Shown piece by piece: positions 1 through 7,976 of a stretch of DNA of 9,533 nt (positions are counted from its first letter, which is position 1; every line of letters begins with the position of its first letter). Source of the DNA: Spirochaetaceae bacterium (GTDB lineage: Bacteria > Spirochaetota > Spirochaetia > Treponematales > Breznakiellaceae); NCBI GenBank assembly GCA_031258625.1, contig JAIRMO010000172.1, forward strand, positions 1 through 9,533. The letters run 5' to 3'. The translations under genes and the position numbers were made by a program. Below the pieces are notes generated by a model. That model did not search any database, was not told the origin of the DNA, and worked only from the letters and a program-made list of their open reading frames with translations.

Positions 1-27
1 TATCAAATAAACGAGATTATGAACACA

Positions 28-468
28 TTATTGAATTTTATTGTGAATCCAAATATCGGTAACCCGCATGATCAGCGTGGCAAGCCTCCCTCCAAAGTAG
101 CCCGCAAGGAGTCCCAACGCGCCGCCCAGGGGAACCACTACCGCCAGCACCCCCACCCCCATAGTCAGGGCCCCCCGAAAGGCGAAGAGGATCCGGCTTA
201 AAATATCCCGGCCCATGGTATCGGTACCCAAGAAGTATTCGGCGCCGGGTGGGCGGCTGGCCTTCTTGAAATCCACAAAAGCCCCCGCATGATCCGGGTG
301 GGGCGCGATTTTCGGCTGAAAAATAGCGAGCATGATCACGAGGAGGATAATTACCAGCCCCGCTACGCTCATCTTGTTCAGGGAAAATTTATACCATAAC
401 TTTTGAACCGCCTCAAAACGCCGGCGTTTGGGCGGGGCTTTGGCAAAAACGGCTTCGATGGTACTCAT
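28..468 (-). pseudogene. Truncated OppC/DppC-type ABC transporter permease (N-terminal half)
   Basis: This is the N-terminal half of an inner-membrane permease of the OppC/DppC family, which with an OppB-type partner forms the channel for peptides or similar solutes. The 146-residue product has a basic N-terminus, a first membrane segment at about 34-52, the family motif YFLGTDTMGRDILSRI at 78-93, and a second hydrophobic region at about 99-125. Family members are about 280-300 residues long. Here the match ends at MRVTDI (134-139), where the family normally continues with an FLAFP-like stretch. Instead there are seven unrelated residues and a stop. Most of the permease domain, including the EAA loop that docks on the ATPase, is therefore missing. 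The start overlaps the oppB stop in an ATGA arrangement, with a GGAGG ribosome site upstream. Neither other frame restores family sequence, so insertion or rearrangement is likelier than a simple frameshift. Confidence 0.7.
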
Positions 469-1481
469 CGGTTACTTCCTCCCATAAGCCGTATCCGGGG
501 ATCCAGATAGGATACCGCGATATCAATGAGGATATTGACAAGAATGAAGACGATCCCCAGGATCATCACCACCGCGGAAATGGCGTTGAGGTCTTTGTTC
601 AACATCGCCTGCATCCCATAGCGGGAGAGGCCGGGATAGTTAAACAACTGCTCCACCAGGAAGGCGTTGCCGAAGAGGGCCGCCACATCCAGGGACATCA
701 CCGATACGGTGGGGATAAGCGAAGGTTTCAGCAAATAATAGAAGAATATCCGGGACTGGGGGATCCCGTATGCCTGTTCCGCCAGGATAAAATCCTTGGT
801 GGAATTTTCCAGCATGGTAGTCCGGGTCAGCCGGGCCGCCTGGGACATACCTCCCAACATCAGGGCCACTGCGGGCAGGATCAGGTGCTTCAGGGCATCG
901 GCAAAACCCGCAAAATTCCCCGCGAGCAGGTAGTCCAGGGTGTACATACCGGTAAGGTGCGCCGGTGAAGGGATGGACAGGGCTACCCGGCCGGTAGTGG
1001 GGAAAATGGGCAGGGCATAGCCAAATAGGAGAATAAAGATAATTGCCCAGACAAAAGCCGGGGAAACAATCCCAAGATAGGAAAAGATACGGATCAGGCC
1101 GTCCAGCCAGGTATTGGCAAATTTGGTCGCCAATATCCCTAAAAGGATTCCCCCCGCCACCATAAACACCGCGGAGATGAAAACAATCTCCAGTGTCGCC
1201 GGCAGATAGTCCCGAATGTCGTCGATGACCGGCCTGCGGGTGAGGAGGGACCTCCCCAGATCCAACCGTACCGCCCCTTTAAGCCAGAGGAAATACTGCA
1301 CGGGATAGGGTTTGTCCAGGCTCATCTCAACCCGCAGGGCCTGGACGGTTTCCTCCGGCACCCGGGGCCCCAGGGCCTGCCGGGCGGGGTCTCCGGGGAT
1401 AACCCGGGCGATGAAAAACACCAAAATAGATAGACCTGCCAGGACCAATACATAGGTCAGCAGTTTTCTCATAATACGCAT
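465..1481 (-). CDS. OppB/DppB-type ABC transporter permease
   Basis: This 338-residue integral membrane protein is one of the two permease subunits of a peptide/nickel-type ABC importer. Visible family marks are an N-terminal membrane segment (about 7-27) running into ARVIPGDPAR (25-34), DLGRSLLTRRPV (74-85), further membrane segments near 97-118, 133-155, 199-215 and 303-324, the EAA-like cytoplasmic loop around AEQAYGIPQSRIFF (234-247) followed by LIPTVSV, the signature FNYPGLSRYGM (280-290) and the C-terminal YLDPRIR (325-331). The length is normal for the family. It starts 20 nt after the stop of the binding-protein gene and shares an ATGA overlap with the following OppC-type gene. A second ATG at 1472 is also possible; a GGTGAT-like site favours 1481 slightly. 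The substrate cannot be told from sequence. I leave the symbol blank because Opp, Dpp and related systems look alike. Confidence 0.9.
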   Translation of the reverse strand: MRIMRKLLTYVLVLAGLSILVFFIARVIPGDPARQALGPRVPEETVQALRVEMSLDKPYPVQYFLWLKGAVRLDLGRSLLTRRPVIDDIRDYLPATLEIVFISAVFMVAGGILLGILATKFANTWLDGLIRIFSYLGIVSPAFVWAIIFILLFGYALPIFPTTGRVALSIPSPAHLTGMYTLDYLLAGNFAGFADALKHLILPAVALMLGGMSQAARLTRTTMLENSTKDFILAEQAYGIPQSRIFFYYLLKPSLIPTVSVMSLDVAALFGNAFLVEQLFNYPGLSRYGMQAMLNKDLNAISAVVMILGIVFILVNILIDIAVSYLDPRIRLMGGSNR

Positions 1482-1501
1482 CGATCATCACCCGCCGGGG
1501 G

Positions 1502-3166
1502 CTAACGCCGGTCCGGGTATACCCTGGTCTTGTAGGCGACCACGTTGTACCCCATAGGAAATACGAAGGGGGTTCCCGCCTTGATCAGCTCCGCCACAGG
1601 CCATTCTACATAGCCGGACTGATAGGCCCGCCGTTCCGCCAGGCTGAACATCCAGATAGTCGGACAAAGGTCGTAGATCTGTTGCTGGATCCGCCGGTAC
1701 TTGGCAAAACGTTCATCCCGGTCCGGTGTGGCCAAGGCGTCGTCTATGGCCGCGTCCAGCGCGGGGTCCTGAATCCATTCCATCTGCTCCCAGGTCCCGG
1801 CGGAAGAGGAATGGTACCGGGTTTTCAGCACCGCTCCGGCCTCAAAATAGCTGGGCGCCGTAAGAACAATGGAGAGATTCGGGGTAGACTCGATACTCTG
1901 GGCCGATTCGATCATGGACCCGAAGGGCTGTTTTACAATGTCCACGGGTATCCCCAACTGGGAGAGATTCGCGTTGATGAGCAGGGCGATTTTTTCCTCT
2001 TCAGGCACCTCGGCGCACCAGACCAGCTCAATCCGCTGGGCTTCCGGGTTTCCCGCGTATTTGGACAGGGCCAGTTCCGCCCTCGCCTTATCCAAATCAT
2101 AGGTATACCGGGGAATATCCGGGTTGTTGCCGGGTACGTTTGAAGGGACCGGCCCCCTCACGGGGATGGCTCCGGGGTAAATATCGGTCATCACCGTCTC
2201 GTAGTCAAAGGCGTAGGCCAGGGCTTTGCGGAAGTGGACATCGTCGGTGGGGGCCTTTTTCGTGTTCATGGAGACGTTGAAGGTCTGGGCCGAATCGTAG
2301 GCCACCAGGTCTATCCCCTCAATCGCGTCCAGGGCGATAAAATTCTCCATGGGCTGAATCTGATCGGTGATTTCCAGCTCCCGGTTTGCCATGGCGGTCT
2401 TAACCGAAACCGGCTCCACCGCTCCGGATATCTGGAAGTACCGGGGCGCCGCGGGGTCCCAACCCAGGAAATAGTCGTCGAATTTCTCCGCCAGCACGTA
2501 TTCTTCCAGCTTGATATCAACGGCCCTATAGGGACCGGAACCGGCGTCGTTGGTCAGAAGCCAGGTCTTGCCGTAATCCCCCACATCCCCATAAGAGGAA
2601 GAACCCGTATCGTAATGCTGGACCAGGGTCTTGGAATCCACGATCATAAACCGGATCATGGAGCCCAGGAAAGGCCCAAAGGGATGGGCCAGGACGAATT
2701 TTACCGTGGCCGGGTCCAGAGCCTGGACATCCTGTACCACACCCTGATAGAGGTAGGCGAAACCCTCACCGATGGTGAGCATCCGCTTCATACTGTACGC
2801 CACATCATCCGCGGTGAGGGGGTTGCCGCTGTGGAATTTGATGTCTCCCCGGAGGGTAAAGGTATACTCAAGGCCGTCATCCGACACAGACCAAGAGGAG
2901 GCGATATGGGGCGCCGGTTCCCCCTGGAGATCCGGGTAAAGTAACGGATCGTAGAGGTGAACCATGGCGATGGTGTCGGACTGGTCGTTTCCCACCGCCG
3001 GATCCGTGTAGGTCGGCCAGTCCTGGGTGGTACGGAGAATGCTGTCGTACTGTCCCGCAGGCTTCTCCCCCGCTGCCCCGTCCGCAGGCTTCCTGCAACT
3101 CAGGACAGCCATAAGTATTAATAAGATCCCGCCGAGCAATGGTAAAAATCTCTTGAATTTGCTCAT
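1502..3166 (-). CDS. Family-5 extracellular solute-binding lipoprotein (OppA/DppA type)
   Basis: This is the substrate-capturing component of the ABC importer encoded by the next two genes, expected to be tethered to the outer face of the cytoplasmic membrane. The 554-residue product begins with a basic stretch (SKFKR) and a hydrophobic core (about 7-20), then a lipobox ending in AVLSC, with Cys24 as the lipid-modified residue. The family-5 (SBP_bac_5) signature is clear at about 91-126: SWSVSDDGLEYTFTLR, then GDIKFHSGNPLTADDVAYS. I start at 3166 rather than the upstream ATG at 3193 because AAAGGAG lies at the right distance and the signal peptide then begins normally. The 9 extra upstream residues would lie across the ribosome site. 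A sigma-70 promoter and a palindrome lie just upstream. Peptides are the commonest ligand of this family, but nickel, opines or sugars also occur. The ligand here is unknown. Confidence 0.9.
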   Translation of the reverse strand: MSKFKRFLPLLGGILLILMAVLSCRKPADGAAGEKPAGQYDSILRTTQDWPTYTDPAVGNDQSDTIAMVHLYDPLLYPDLQGEPAPHIASSWSVSDDGLEYTFTLRGDIKFHSGNPLTADDVAYSMKRMLTIGEGFAYLYQGVVQDVQALDPATVKFVLAHPFGPFLGSMIRFMIVDSKTLVQHYDTGSSSYGDVGDYGKTWLLTNDAGSGPYRAVDIKLEEYVLAEKFDDYFLGWDPAAPRYFQISGAVEPVSVKTAMANRELEITDQIQPMENFIALDAIEGIDLVAYDSAQTFNVSMNTKKAPTDDVHFRKALAYAFDYETVMTDIYPGAIPVRGPVPSNVPGNNPDIPRYTYDLDKARAELALSKYAGNPEAQRIELVWCAEVPEEEKIALLINANLSQLGIPVDIVKQPFGSMIESAQSIESTPNLSIVLTAPSYFEAGAVLKTRYHSSSAGTWEQMEWIQDPALDAAIDDALATPDRDERFAKYRRIQQQIYDLCPTIWMFSLAERRAYQSGYVEWPVAELIKAGTPFVFPMGYNVVAYKTRVYPDRR

Positions 3167-3172
3167 AATAAT

Positions 3173-3181
3173 CACTCCTTT
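3173..3181 (-). promoter_or_regulatory. Ribosome binding site that sets the oppA-type start
   Basis: AAAGGAGTG on the minus strand, six bases before the ATG at 3166. It is a strong match to the 16S anti-Shine-Dalgarno sequence and rules against the longer start at 3193, whose coding sequence would run through it. Confidence 0.75.
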
Positions 3182-3187
3182 ATAAAT

Positions 3188-3204
3188 ATACATGGCACAT
3201 GTAT
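3188..3204. promoter_or_regulatory. Palindrome over the predicted transcription start (candidate operator)
   Basis: ATACATG, GCA, CATGTAT: perfect 7-bp arms around a 3-bp centre. It begins one base downstream of the predicted -10 box and so covers the expected transcription start of the binding-protein gene. The size and place suit a dimeric repressor operator, though a short hairpin at the 5' end of the mRNA is also possible. No regulator gene is in the window. Confidence 0.4.
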
Positions 3205-3205
3205 T

Positions 3206-3233
3206 TTTATACTTAAAAAGAAGGATTTGTCAA
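3206..3233 (-). promoter_or_regulatory. Sigma-70-type promoter of the ABC transporter operon
   Basis: On the minus strand a perfect -35 TTGACA (3228-3233) is followed after 16 nt by TATAAA (3206-3211, five of six consensus bases). The predicted start near 3199 gives a leader of roughly 30 nt before the ATG at 3166. It lies in the only A+T-rich gap between the two operons, which supports separate transcription of the transporter genes. Confidence 0.65.
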
Positions 3234-3245
3234 TATTCCAGTAGG

Positions 3246-3270
3246 AAAAATATGATTACCGAGTGATAAT
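3246..3270 (-). terminator. Weak candidate terminator after queA
   Basis: On the minus strand a 6-bp stem (ATTATC and GGTAAT, with one G-U pair in RNA) around an ACTC loop lies about 58 nt after the queA stop. CAT and a run of T follow it. The stem is short and A+T-rich, so it may terminate poorly and let some transcription run into the transporter operon. I see no better terminator between 3194 and 3327. Confidence 0.3.
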
Positions 3271-3327
3271 TTCACCCATAAGAATCACGGGGGAGCGGGG
3301 GTGTTTTTAAGCCTCGCGGCCGAATCC

Positions 3328-4347
3328 TTACCGGATCAACATCGCGTCCCCGTAACTGAAAAATCGGTACCCCTCCTGTACCGCCTGGGCATAGGTTTCC
3401 ATAACGTATTCCCGGCCCGCAAAGGCGCAAACCAGCATCAACAGGGTGGAACCGGGGGTATGGAAATTGGTAAATAGGGTATCCACCACCTTAAAGGAAT
3501 AGCCGGGATAGATGAAGATCGAAGTAGTCCCCTCCCCCCTTTCCAGACGGCCTTCTTTCCAGGCCGATTCCAGGGTACGGACGCTGGTGGTTCCTACGGC
3601 GACGATCCTTCGTTTCTCCGCCTTGGCCCGTTCTATCCGTTCCGCCGCTTCCCCGCCGATGGTAAAAACCTCTTCGTGCATGAGATGGTCCTCAATGTTT
3701 TCGGTCCGTACCGGGAGGAAAGTTCCCAGCCCCACATGGAGGGTGATAAAGACCGTCTCCATCCCCGCCGCTTCCAGCCGCCCCAGAAGTTCCCGGGTAA
3801 AGTGGAGCCCCGCGGTGGGGGCCGCCGCGGAACCCGGCGGTCCGGCATAGACCGTCTGGTAACGATCGCTATCTCCGGGAGTATCCTCCCGCTTGATATA
3901 GGGCGGCAGGGGAATGTGGCCGTACCGGTCCAGCCAATCATCGTCGATGATCCGGTCAAACCGGAGCAACCGGAATTCCCCCTCCGCCCCGGTGATTTCC
4001 GCGGTAACCCCTCCGGCAAACACATAGCGGCTTCCGGGCCGGCGCCGGTTTGATCGCCGGACCAGGGTCTTCCAGGTCAGGGCATCCCGTTTGGTAAGGA
4101 GGAGGAATTCCACCTGGGCGCCGGTCTTTTCCACCCTTCCCCGAAGCCGGGCTTTACGGACCCGGGAGTTGTTAAACACCAAGAGGGACCGGGGCGCCAA
4201 AAGATCCGGCAATTCCCCCACCAGGTGATGACCACGCTTTCCCGTCCCGCGGTCCAGTACCAAAAGCCGGCTCCCCCCCCGTTCCGCCGGGGGATACTGG
4301 GCGATAAGCCCCGGGGGAAGGTCAAAAAAGAAATCCCGGATCTTCAT
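3328..4347 (-). CDS. queA: S-adenosylmethionine:tRNA ribosyltransferase-isomerase QueA
   Basis: QueA transfers and isomerises the ribosyl part of S-adenosylmethionine onto preQ1-modified tRNA to give epoxyqueuosine, the penultimate step of queuosine synthesis at the wobble base of GUN-anticodon tRNAs. The 339-residue product is near the usual length (about 340-356). Family motifs run in order: VFNNSRV (57-63), [11 protein letters not shown] (143-153), [10 protein letters not shown] (175-184), HVGLGTF (204-210), [10 protein letters not shown] (252-261), [11 protein letters not shown] (293-303) and SYGDAMLI (331-338). I start at [11 protein letters not shown] because the family begins this way; ten more residues are open back to 4377 but have no family match. 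The start lies inside the end of ruvB (26-nt overlap), with no clear ribosome site, so translation is probably coupled to ruvB. It is the last gene of the recA run. No other queuosine gene is present. Confidence 0.95.
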   Translation of the reverse strand: MKIRDFFFDLPPGLIAQYPPAERGGSRLLVLDRGTGKRGHHLVGELPDLLAPRSLLVFNNSRVRKARLRGRVEKTGAQVEFLLLTKRDALTWKTLVRRSNRRRPGSRYVFAGGVTAEITGAEGEFRLLRFDRIIDDDWLDRYGHIPLPPYIKREDTPGDSDRYQTVYAGPPGSAAAPTAGLHFTRELLGRLEAAGMETVFITLHVGLGTFLPVRTENIEDHLMHEEVFTIGGEAAERIERAKAEKRRIVAVGTTSVRTLESAWKEGRLERGEGTTSIFIYPGYSFKVVDTLFTNFHTPGSTLLMLVCAFAGREYVMETYAQAVQEGYRFFSYGDAMLIR

Positions 4348-5431
4348 GGTTTTTTCGGGAAATATTGAGGTGTTCATAGGCCCCGGCGGTTACGACCCTG
4401 CCCCGGGGGGTACGCTGGAGCAGCCCCGACTGGATGAGGTAGGGCTCGTAGTAATCCTCCAGGGTATCCACCGCCTCCCCCACGGAGATGGCCAGGGTTT
4501 CCGCCCCCACGGGCCCGCCGTTATACCGGTCGATGATGATCCTGAGGATCTCCCGGTCATGCCGTTCCAAGCCCAGGGGATCGATTTCAAGCCGCTTAAG
4601 CCCCTCCTCCACCACCGCCTGAGTAATGGCGGGGCTTCCCATAACCTGGGCAAAGTCCCGCATCCGCCGGAGGAGCCGGTTCGCCACCCGGGGAGTTCCC
4701 CGGGAAGAACGGGCCAGCAGGGCCGCCGCGTCATCCTCAATGGCGGCCTTGAGGATCCCCGCGGAACGGCGGACTATGGCCTCCATATCCGCGGGATCAT
4801 AAAAGGAAAACCGGCAGGTAATTCCAAAACGGCTAATCAGGGGACTGGAAACATTCCCCGCCTTGGTGGTGGCCCCCACCAAGGTAAAGGGGGGAATGGG
4901 GATCCGGATGGTCCGGGCGCTGGGGCCCTGGCCTATGATCCAGTCCAGTTCATAGTCCTCCATGGCGATGTAAAGCATCTCCTCAATGGCGGGTTTAAGC
5001 CGGTGGATCTCGTCAATAAAGAAAACCGTTTTTTCCGTCACCGTGGTAAGGATCCCCGCCAGGTCCTTGGGTTTATCCAGGGCCGGGGCGGAGGTTACCT
5101 TAAAGTCAACCTCCAGTTCCCGGGCTACCACCTGGGCCAGGGTGGTTTTTCCCAGCCCCGGGGGGCCGATGAGGAAAAGGTGATCCAGGCTTTCGTTCCG
5201 GGCCTTGGCGGCGGAAATAAAAACCCCCAGATTTTCCTTCATCGCCGCCTGACCCAAAAATTCCCGAAGGCTCCGGGGCCGGAGGGATAACTCCCCCTCA
5301 TCATCGGTCAGGGGAATTTCCGGATGGAGGAGTCCCGAATCCGGATCGGATGTGCCCCCCCCGGAGGGTATTTTTTTAGGATAGGTTGTTTCATGGGGCG
5401 GTTCATTCCCCGTTGTTTTTTTGATCGGCAT
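4322..5431 (-). CDS. ruvB: Holliday junction branch migration ATPase RuvB
   Basis: RuvB is the hexameric AAA+ motor that, loaded by RuvA, pumps DNA through Holliday junctions during recombinational repair. In this 369-residue protein the Walker [10 protein letters not shown] (89-97), Walker B with DEIH (140-143), the GATTKAG sensor-1 region (186-192), the arginine finger in SRFGI (Arg201), sensor 2 in GTPR (Arg248) and the C-terminal winged-helix motif QRTPRGR (339-345) are all present, so it should be active. The N-terminus is about 27 residues longer than E. coli RuvB: residues 1-48 are polar, with a Gly-Gly-Gly and acidic patches, and RuvB similarity starts at SLRPRS. No internal ATG or GTG gives a shorter form. 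The start is preceded by AGGA and lies 17 nt after rluB. ruvA and ruvC are not in the window. Confidence 0.96.
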   Translation of the reverse strand: MPIKKTTGNEPPHETTYPKKIPSGGGTSDPDSGLLHPEIPLTDDEGELSLRPRSLREFLGQAAMKENLGVFISAAKARNESLDHLFLIGPPGLGKTTLAQVVARELEVDFKVTSAPALDKPKDLAGILTTVTEKTVFFIDEIHRLKPAIEEMLYIAMEDYELDWIIGQGPSARTIRIPIPPFTLVGATTKAGNVSSPLISRFGITCRFSFYDPADMEAIVRRSAGILKAAIEDDAAALLARSSRGTPRVANRLLRRMRDFAQVMGSPAITQAVVEEGLKRLEIDPLGLERHDREILRIIIDRYNGGPVGAETLAISVGEAVDTLEDYYEPYLIQSGLLQRTPRGRVVTAGAYEHLNISRKNHEDPGFLF

Positions 5432-5448
5432 TTTATCCTGTCCCTCTG

Positions 5449-6216
5449 TTACGGAGCCGCCAGTTTTTTCCGTTCCCCCAGGGTAAGGGGCCTTGAAGCG
5501 CCCTCCGGGAGACTGCCTAAAAGCACCGGGCCTATCCTGACCCGGTGGAGCCTCACCGGGTGCAGGTGAAAATAGGAAAATACCCGGCGGATCTCCCGGT
5601 TTTTTCCCTCAATTAAAATAATCCTCAGGGATTTTCTCCCTAACCGTTCTATCCCCGCGGCTTGGTAAAAAACCTGATCAATTACCACGCCCCGGACGAA
5701 ATCCTCCAGGACCTTATCGGGAATGGGGCCGGAGGCTTCTACCAGATATTCCTTCTCTATTTCCGCCGAGGGATGCATTGTTTGGACGGCAAAATCGCCG
5801 TCGTTGGTAAAGAGGATGAGCCCGGAGGAGCGGTAATCCAGCCGTCCTATGTGGTAGAGCCGTTCCTTAATATCCCGGGGGAGCAGATCCTGTGCCAGGG
5901 CTCTTCCCTGGGGATCCGCGGCGCTGCAGATATAGAGGGGGGGCTTGTGGAGGGCCAGGTAATGGAAAACCCGTTCCTGCCGCAAAAGCGTCCCGTCCAC
6001 ACGGATTAGATCTTCCGGGGAAACCTTTTCGCCGGGGGTAGCCACGATCCGGCCGTTTACCGAAACCCTGCCCTCGGCGATGAGCTTCTCCGAAGCCCGC
6101 CGGGAAGCCACCCCCGCATGGGCCAGGTAGACCTGAAGCCTGAGGGCCTGTTCCCTTTCCGGGAGGGGGCCTTTAGCTTTGTCCGTCGAGTTCAAACCGG
6201 TCGCTCTCTTTTTCAT
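5449..6216 (-). CDS. rluB: Pseudouridine synthase of the RsuA/RluB/RluE/RluF family
   Basis: This enzyme isomerises a uridine in ribosomal RNA to pseudouridine. The 255-residue protein has an N-terminal S4 RNA-binding domain (about 27-73, with [16 protein letters not shown] and GRVSVNG) and a catalytic domain with [18 protein letters not shown], where Asp127 is the catalytic aspartate, plus the later motif [11 protein letters not shown] (203-213). Position right after scpA and scpB is common in bacteria for the RluB type acting on 23S rRNA, which is why I use that symbol, but RsuA- or RluF-type specificity cannot be excluded from sequence. The ATG at 6216 overlaps scpB by 44 nt and has no clear ribosome site. 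A TTG eight codons in (6195), with AAGAGAG before it, is a possible alternative. The ruvB gene follows after 17 nt. Confidence 0.88.
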   Translation of the reverse strand: MKKRATGLNSTDKAKGPLPEREQALRLQVYLAHAGVASRRASEKLIAEGRVSVNGRIVATPGEKVSPEDLIRVDGTLLRQERVFHYLALHKPPLYICSAADPQGRALAQDLLPRDIKERLYHIGRLDYRSSGLILFTNDGDFAVQTMHPSAEIEKEYLVEASGPIPDKVLEDFVRGVVIDQVFYQAAGIERLGRKSLRIILIEGKNREIRRVFSYFHLHPVRLHRVRIGPVLLGSLPEGASRPLTLGERKKLAAP

Positions 6217-6724
6217 TGAGTTTTGGAAGATCCGCGATGGTTTCCAAGCGGAAAAATTTTAAAAACTCCCGGGTGGTTCCGTATTGGAGGGGTTTTCCGG
6301 GAACGTCTTTTTTCCCCGTTTCCCGGATCAATCCCTTATCCAAAAGGAGCCGGATCATCGTATCCGCCTGAACCCCCCGGATGGCCTCAACCTCACTTCG
6401 GGTAATGGGCTGGGAATAGGCAATTATTGAGAGGGTCTCCAGGGCGGCCTTGGAAAACTTGGATTCGTTTTTTTTACCGTACCGCTCTTTAAGGTTATCC
6501 CAATACTCTTTTTTGGGGGATATCATTACTCCCCCGCCAATACGGGACAATTCCACCCCCGAATCTTCCTGGGCGTAACGGTTTTCCAGGGCCTCCAGGG
6601 CCAATTTAACCACCTCCCGGGAAAGGGCGGATATCCTCGAAAGGGCCCCCTCGTCCAGGGGGTCCGCCTCAAGGTACAAAATCGCTTCAATTAACGCTGT
6701 TTCTTTCTCCAACCGCAGCTCCAT
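6173..6724 (-). CDS. scpB: Segregation and condensation protein B (SMC partner)
   Basis: ScpB binds ScpA as a dimer and with it forms the SMC-ScpAB (condensin) complex that compacts and segregates the chromosome. The 183-residue product shows the two winged-helix domains. The most diagnostic stretch is SKAALETLSIIAYSQPITRS running into EVEAIRGV (91-118), followed by DTMIRLLLDKGLI and GKPLQYGTTREFLKFF (143-158). Length is typical. A GTG at 6730 would add two residues, but the GAGG site directly abuts it, whereas it sits six bases before the ATG at 6724, so I use the ATG. The start lies within scpA (38-nt overlap) and the end within rluB (44-nt overlap). Tight overlap with scpA suits subunits of one complex. 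Confidence 0.94.
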   Translation of the reverse strand: MELRLEKETALIEAILYLEADPLDEGALSRISALSREVVKLALEALENRYAQEDSGVELSRIGGGVMISPKKEYWDNLKERYGKKNESKFSKAALETLSIIAYSQPITRSEVEAIRGVQADTMIRLLLDKGLIRETGKKDVPGKPLQYGTTREFLKFFRLETIADLPKLNEKESDRFELDGQS

Positions 6725-7454
6725 GGGCACCCTCGTAAGGCCGAATTAATATATCCCCAAACATACGGTTCTGAAAAATGGAAACCGTGCGGGTTTTTAC
6801 CGCCTCAAGAATCGCCAGAAAGGCACAGACAATATCCATGACCGATCCGTTCCGTACCAGGAGATCCGCAAAACTGCACTCCCCCCTGATTTCCAACAAT
6901 TCCGACATGAGGGCTATTTTTTCATTGATAGAGACCTCTTCGTAAAGGTCGATGATGTGTTCCCCCGAAAGGTTCGCCATAAGGCCGGAAAAGGTTTTTA
7001 AAAGGTCCCAGACATCCACCTTCTCCCAGAGGGTATCCTCCGCAAAGGGAAGGGCCCGCTGGAGTTTTTTCCGTTCAATAGCCCATTCGGCCTCCCGCTC
7101 CTTTTCTTCCATAAGCTGGGAAAGTTTTTTGAACTTCTGATATTCTACCAGTTTTTCCACCAATTCCTGCCGGGGATCTTCAGCCTCATCATCGGCTTCG
7201 ATTTCTACCGGCAGAAGCATCCGGGATTTTATATAAAGCAAGGTCGCCGCCATGACGTGAAATTCCGTCAAATCCTCCAGATCCAGGGCGGTACTGTACC
7301 GTAAATATTCCAGGTATTGTTCGGTAATCTGGGCTACCGGGATATCATAGATATTGACCTCGTTTTTTTTTATTAAAAACAGGAGAAGATCCAGGGGGCC
7401 TTCAAATTCATTTATTCTGAAACTTCTGACCGTACTTGAGTTTTGGATGCCCAT
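6687..7454 (-). CDS. scpA: Segregation and condensation protein A (kleisin subunit)
   Basis: ScpA is the kleisin that bridges the head of one SMC subunit to the neck of the other and recruits ScpB, closing the condensin ring. The 255-residue product carries the family N-terminus FEGPLDLLLFLIKKNEVNIY (17-36), then DIPVAQITEQYLEYL (37-51) and AATLLYIKSRMLLP (69-82). A charged, probably helical middle follows (about 85-135), then a C-terminal winged-helix region (about 170-240) that would contact the SMC head. Length is normal. The ATG at 7454 lies inside the last codons of folK (43-nt overlap) and lacks a strong ribosome site, so coupled translation is likely. smc itself is not in the window. 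Confidence 0.94.
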   Translation of the reverse strand: MGIQNSSTVRSFRINEFEGPLDLLLFLIKKNEVNIYDIPVAQITEQYLEYLRYSTALDLEDLTEFHVMAATLLYIKSRMLLPVEIEADDEAEDPRQELVEKLVEYQKFKKLSQLMEEKEREAEWAIERKKLQRALPFAEDTLWEKVDVWDLLKTFSGLMANLSGEHIIDLYEEVSINEKIALMSELLEIRGECSFADLLVRNGSVMDIVCAFLAILEAVKTRTVSIFQNRMFGDILIRPYEGAHGAAVGERNSVN

Positions 7455-7951
7455 TTACCATTAGTATATTCTCCCGGGCCCGCATAGTAAATACCCTGGG
7501 GAGGGAGTTCTTCCAGAAAGACCCGGTAGGGCCTGCCGGTTCGGGGATCCGTTGCTTCGGGGAACAGCTCCAGTAAGGGAGTGAGGGCAAACCGGCGTTC
7601 GGTAAGCCGGGGATGGGGAATTTCCAGATCCGGGGGATCGGACAGGACAAACCCGCCGAAAAGGAGGATGTCAATATCCAAGGGGCGTTCTCCCCAACGG
7701 CGTTCCTTTTCCCGATCCCGGCCAAATTGGGCCTCGATCCGGTGGATCAGATCCAACAATTCCCGGGGTTCTCCCCGATAACACCCCCCCAGGGCGGTAT
7801 TCAGGAACCGGTTCTGATCCGTAACATGGAGCGGGGCGGTTTCAAAAAACGAAGCGATCCGTATGTCCTCCAAAAATTCCCCCAGAGCCCCCAGGGAATC
7901 CGCCAGGATCCCGCGGGAATCCCCCTGGTTTGAGCCTAAACCCAATACCAC
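7412..7951 (-). CDS. folK: 2-amino-4-hydroxy-6-hydroxymethyldihydropteridine pyrophosphokinase
   Basis: FolK (HPPK) transfers pyrophosphate from ATP to 6-hydroxymethyl-7,8-dihydropterin, the step before dihydropteroate synthase in folate synthesis. The product (179 residues from GTG 7951) starts with LGLGSNQGD (3-11), the family N-terminus, and carries the signature RWGERPLDIDIL (85-96), whose Asp92 and Asp94 match the magnesium-binding aspartates. IPHPRLTERRFALTPLLEL (111-129) is also typical. Open frame continues far upstream in the same frame, but it only overlaps recA and looks like shadow sequence. GGGGAGGGG (7963-7971), 11 nt upstream, supports GTG 7951; a GTG at 7990 is less likely. 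The gene begins 25 nt after recA and its last 14 codons overlap scpA. The C-terminal tail after about residue 150 is not recognisably conserved. No other folate gene is nearby. Confidence 0.93.
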   Translation of the reverse strand: MVLGLGSNQGDSRGILADSLGALGEFLEDIRIASFFETAPLHVTDQNRFLNTALGGCYRGEPRELLDLIHRIEAQFGRDREKERRWGERPLDIDILLFGGFVLSDPPDLEIPHPRLTERRFALTPLLELFPEATDPRTGRPYRVFLEELPPQGIYYAGPGEYTNGKWASKTQVRSEVSE

Positions 7952-7976
7952 CGGGGTCCCTGCCCCTCCCCGGACC

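Noticed and set aside
28..60. A simple frameshift as the cause of the short OppC-type protein
   Set aside because: The other two frames after position 51 do not give the expected FLAFP-like family sequence, and base composition changes at the same point.
3297..3324. A GCC-TCGC-GGC hairpin near the queA stop as a terminator
   Set aside because: The stem is only about four base pairs and the sequence after it on the minus strand is A-rich, not T-rich.
4346..5290. A 314-codon plus-strand open frame opposite ruvB, and similar ones at 2234-2944 and 1682-2143 opposite the binding-protein gene
   Set aside because: They are complements of well-supported genes with the same biased composition and no recognisable domains.
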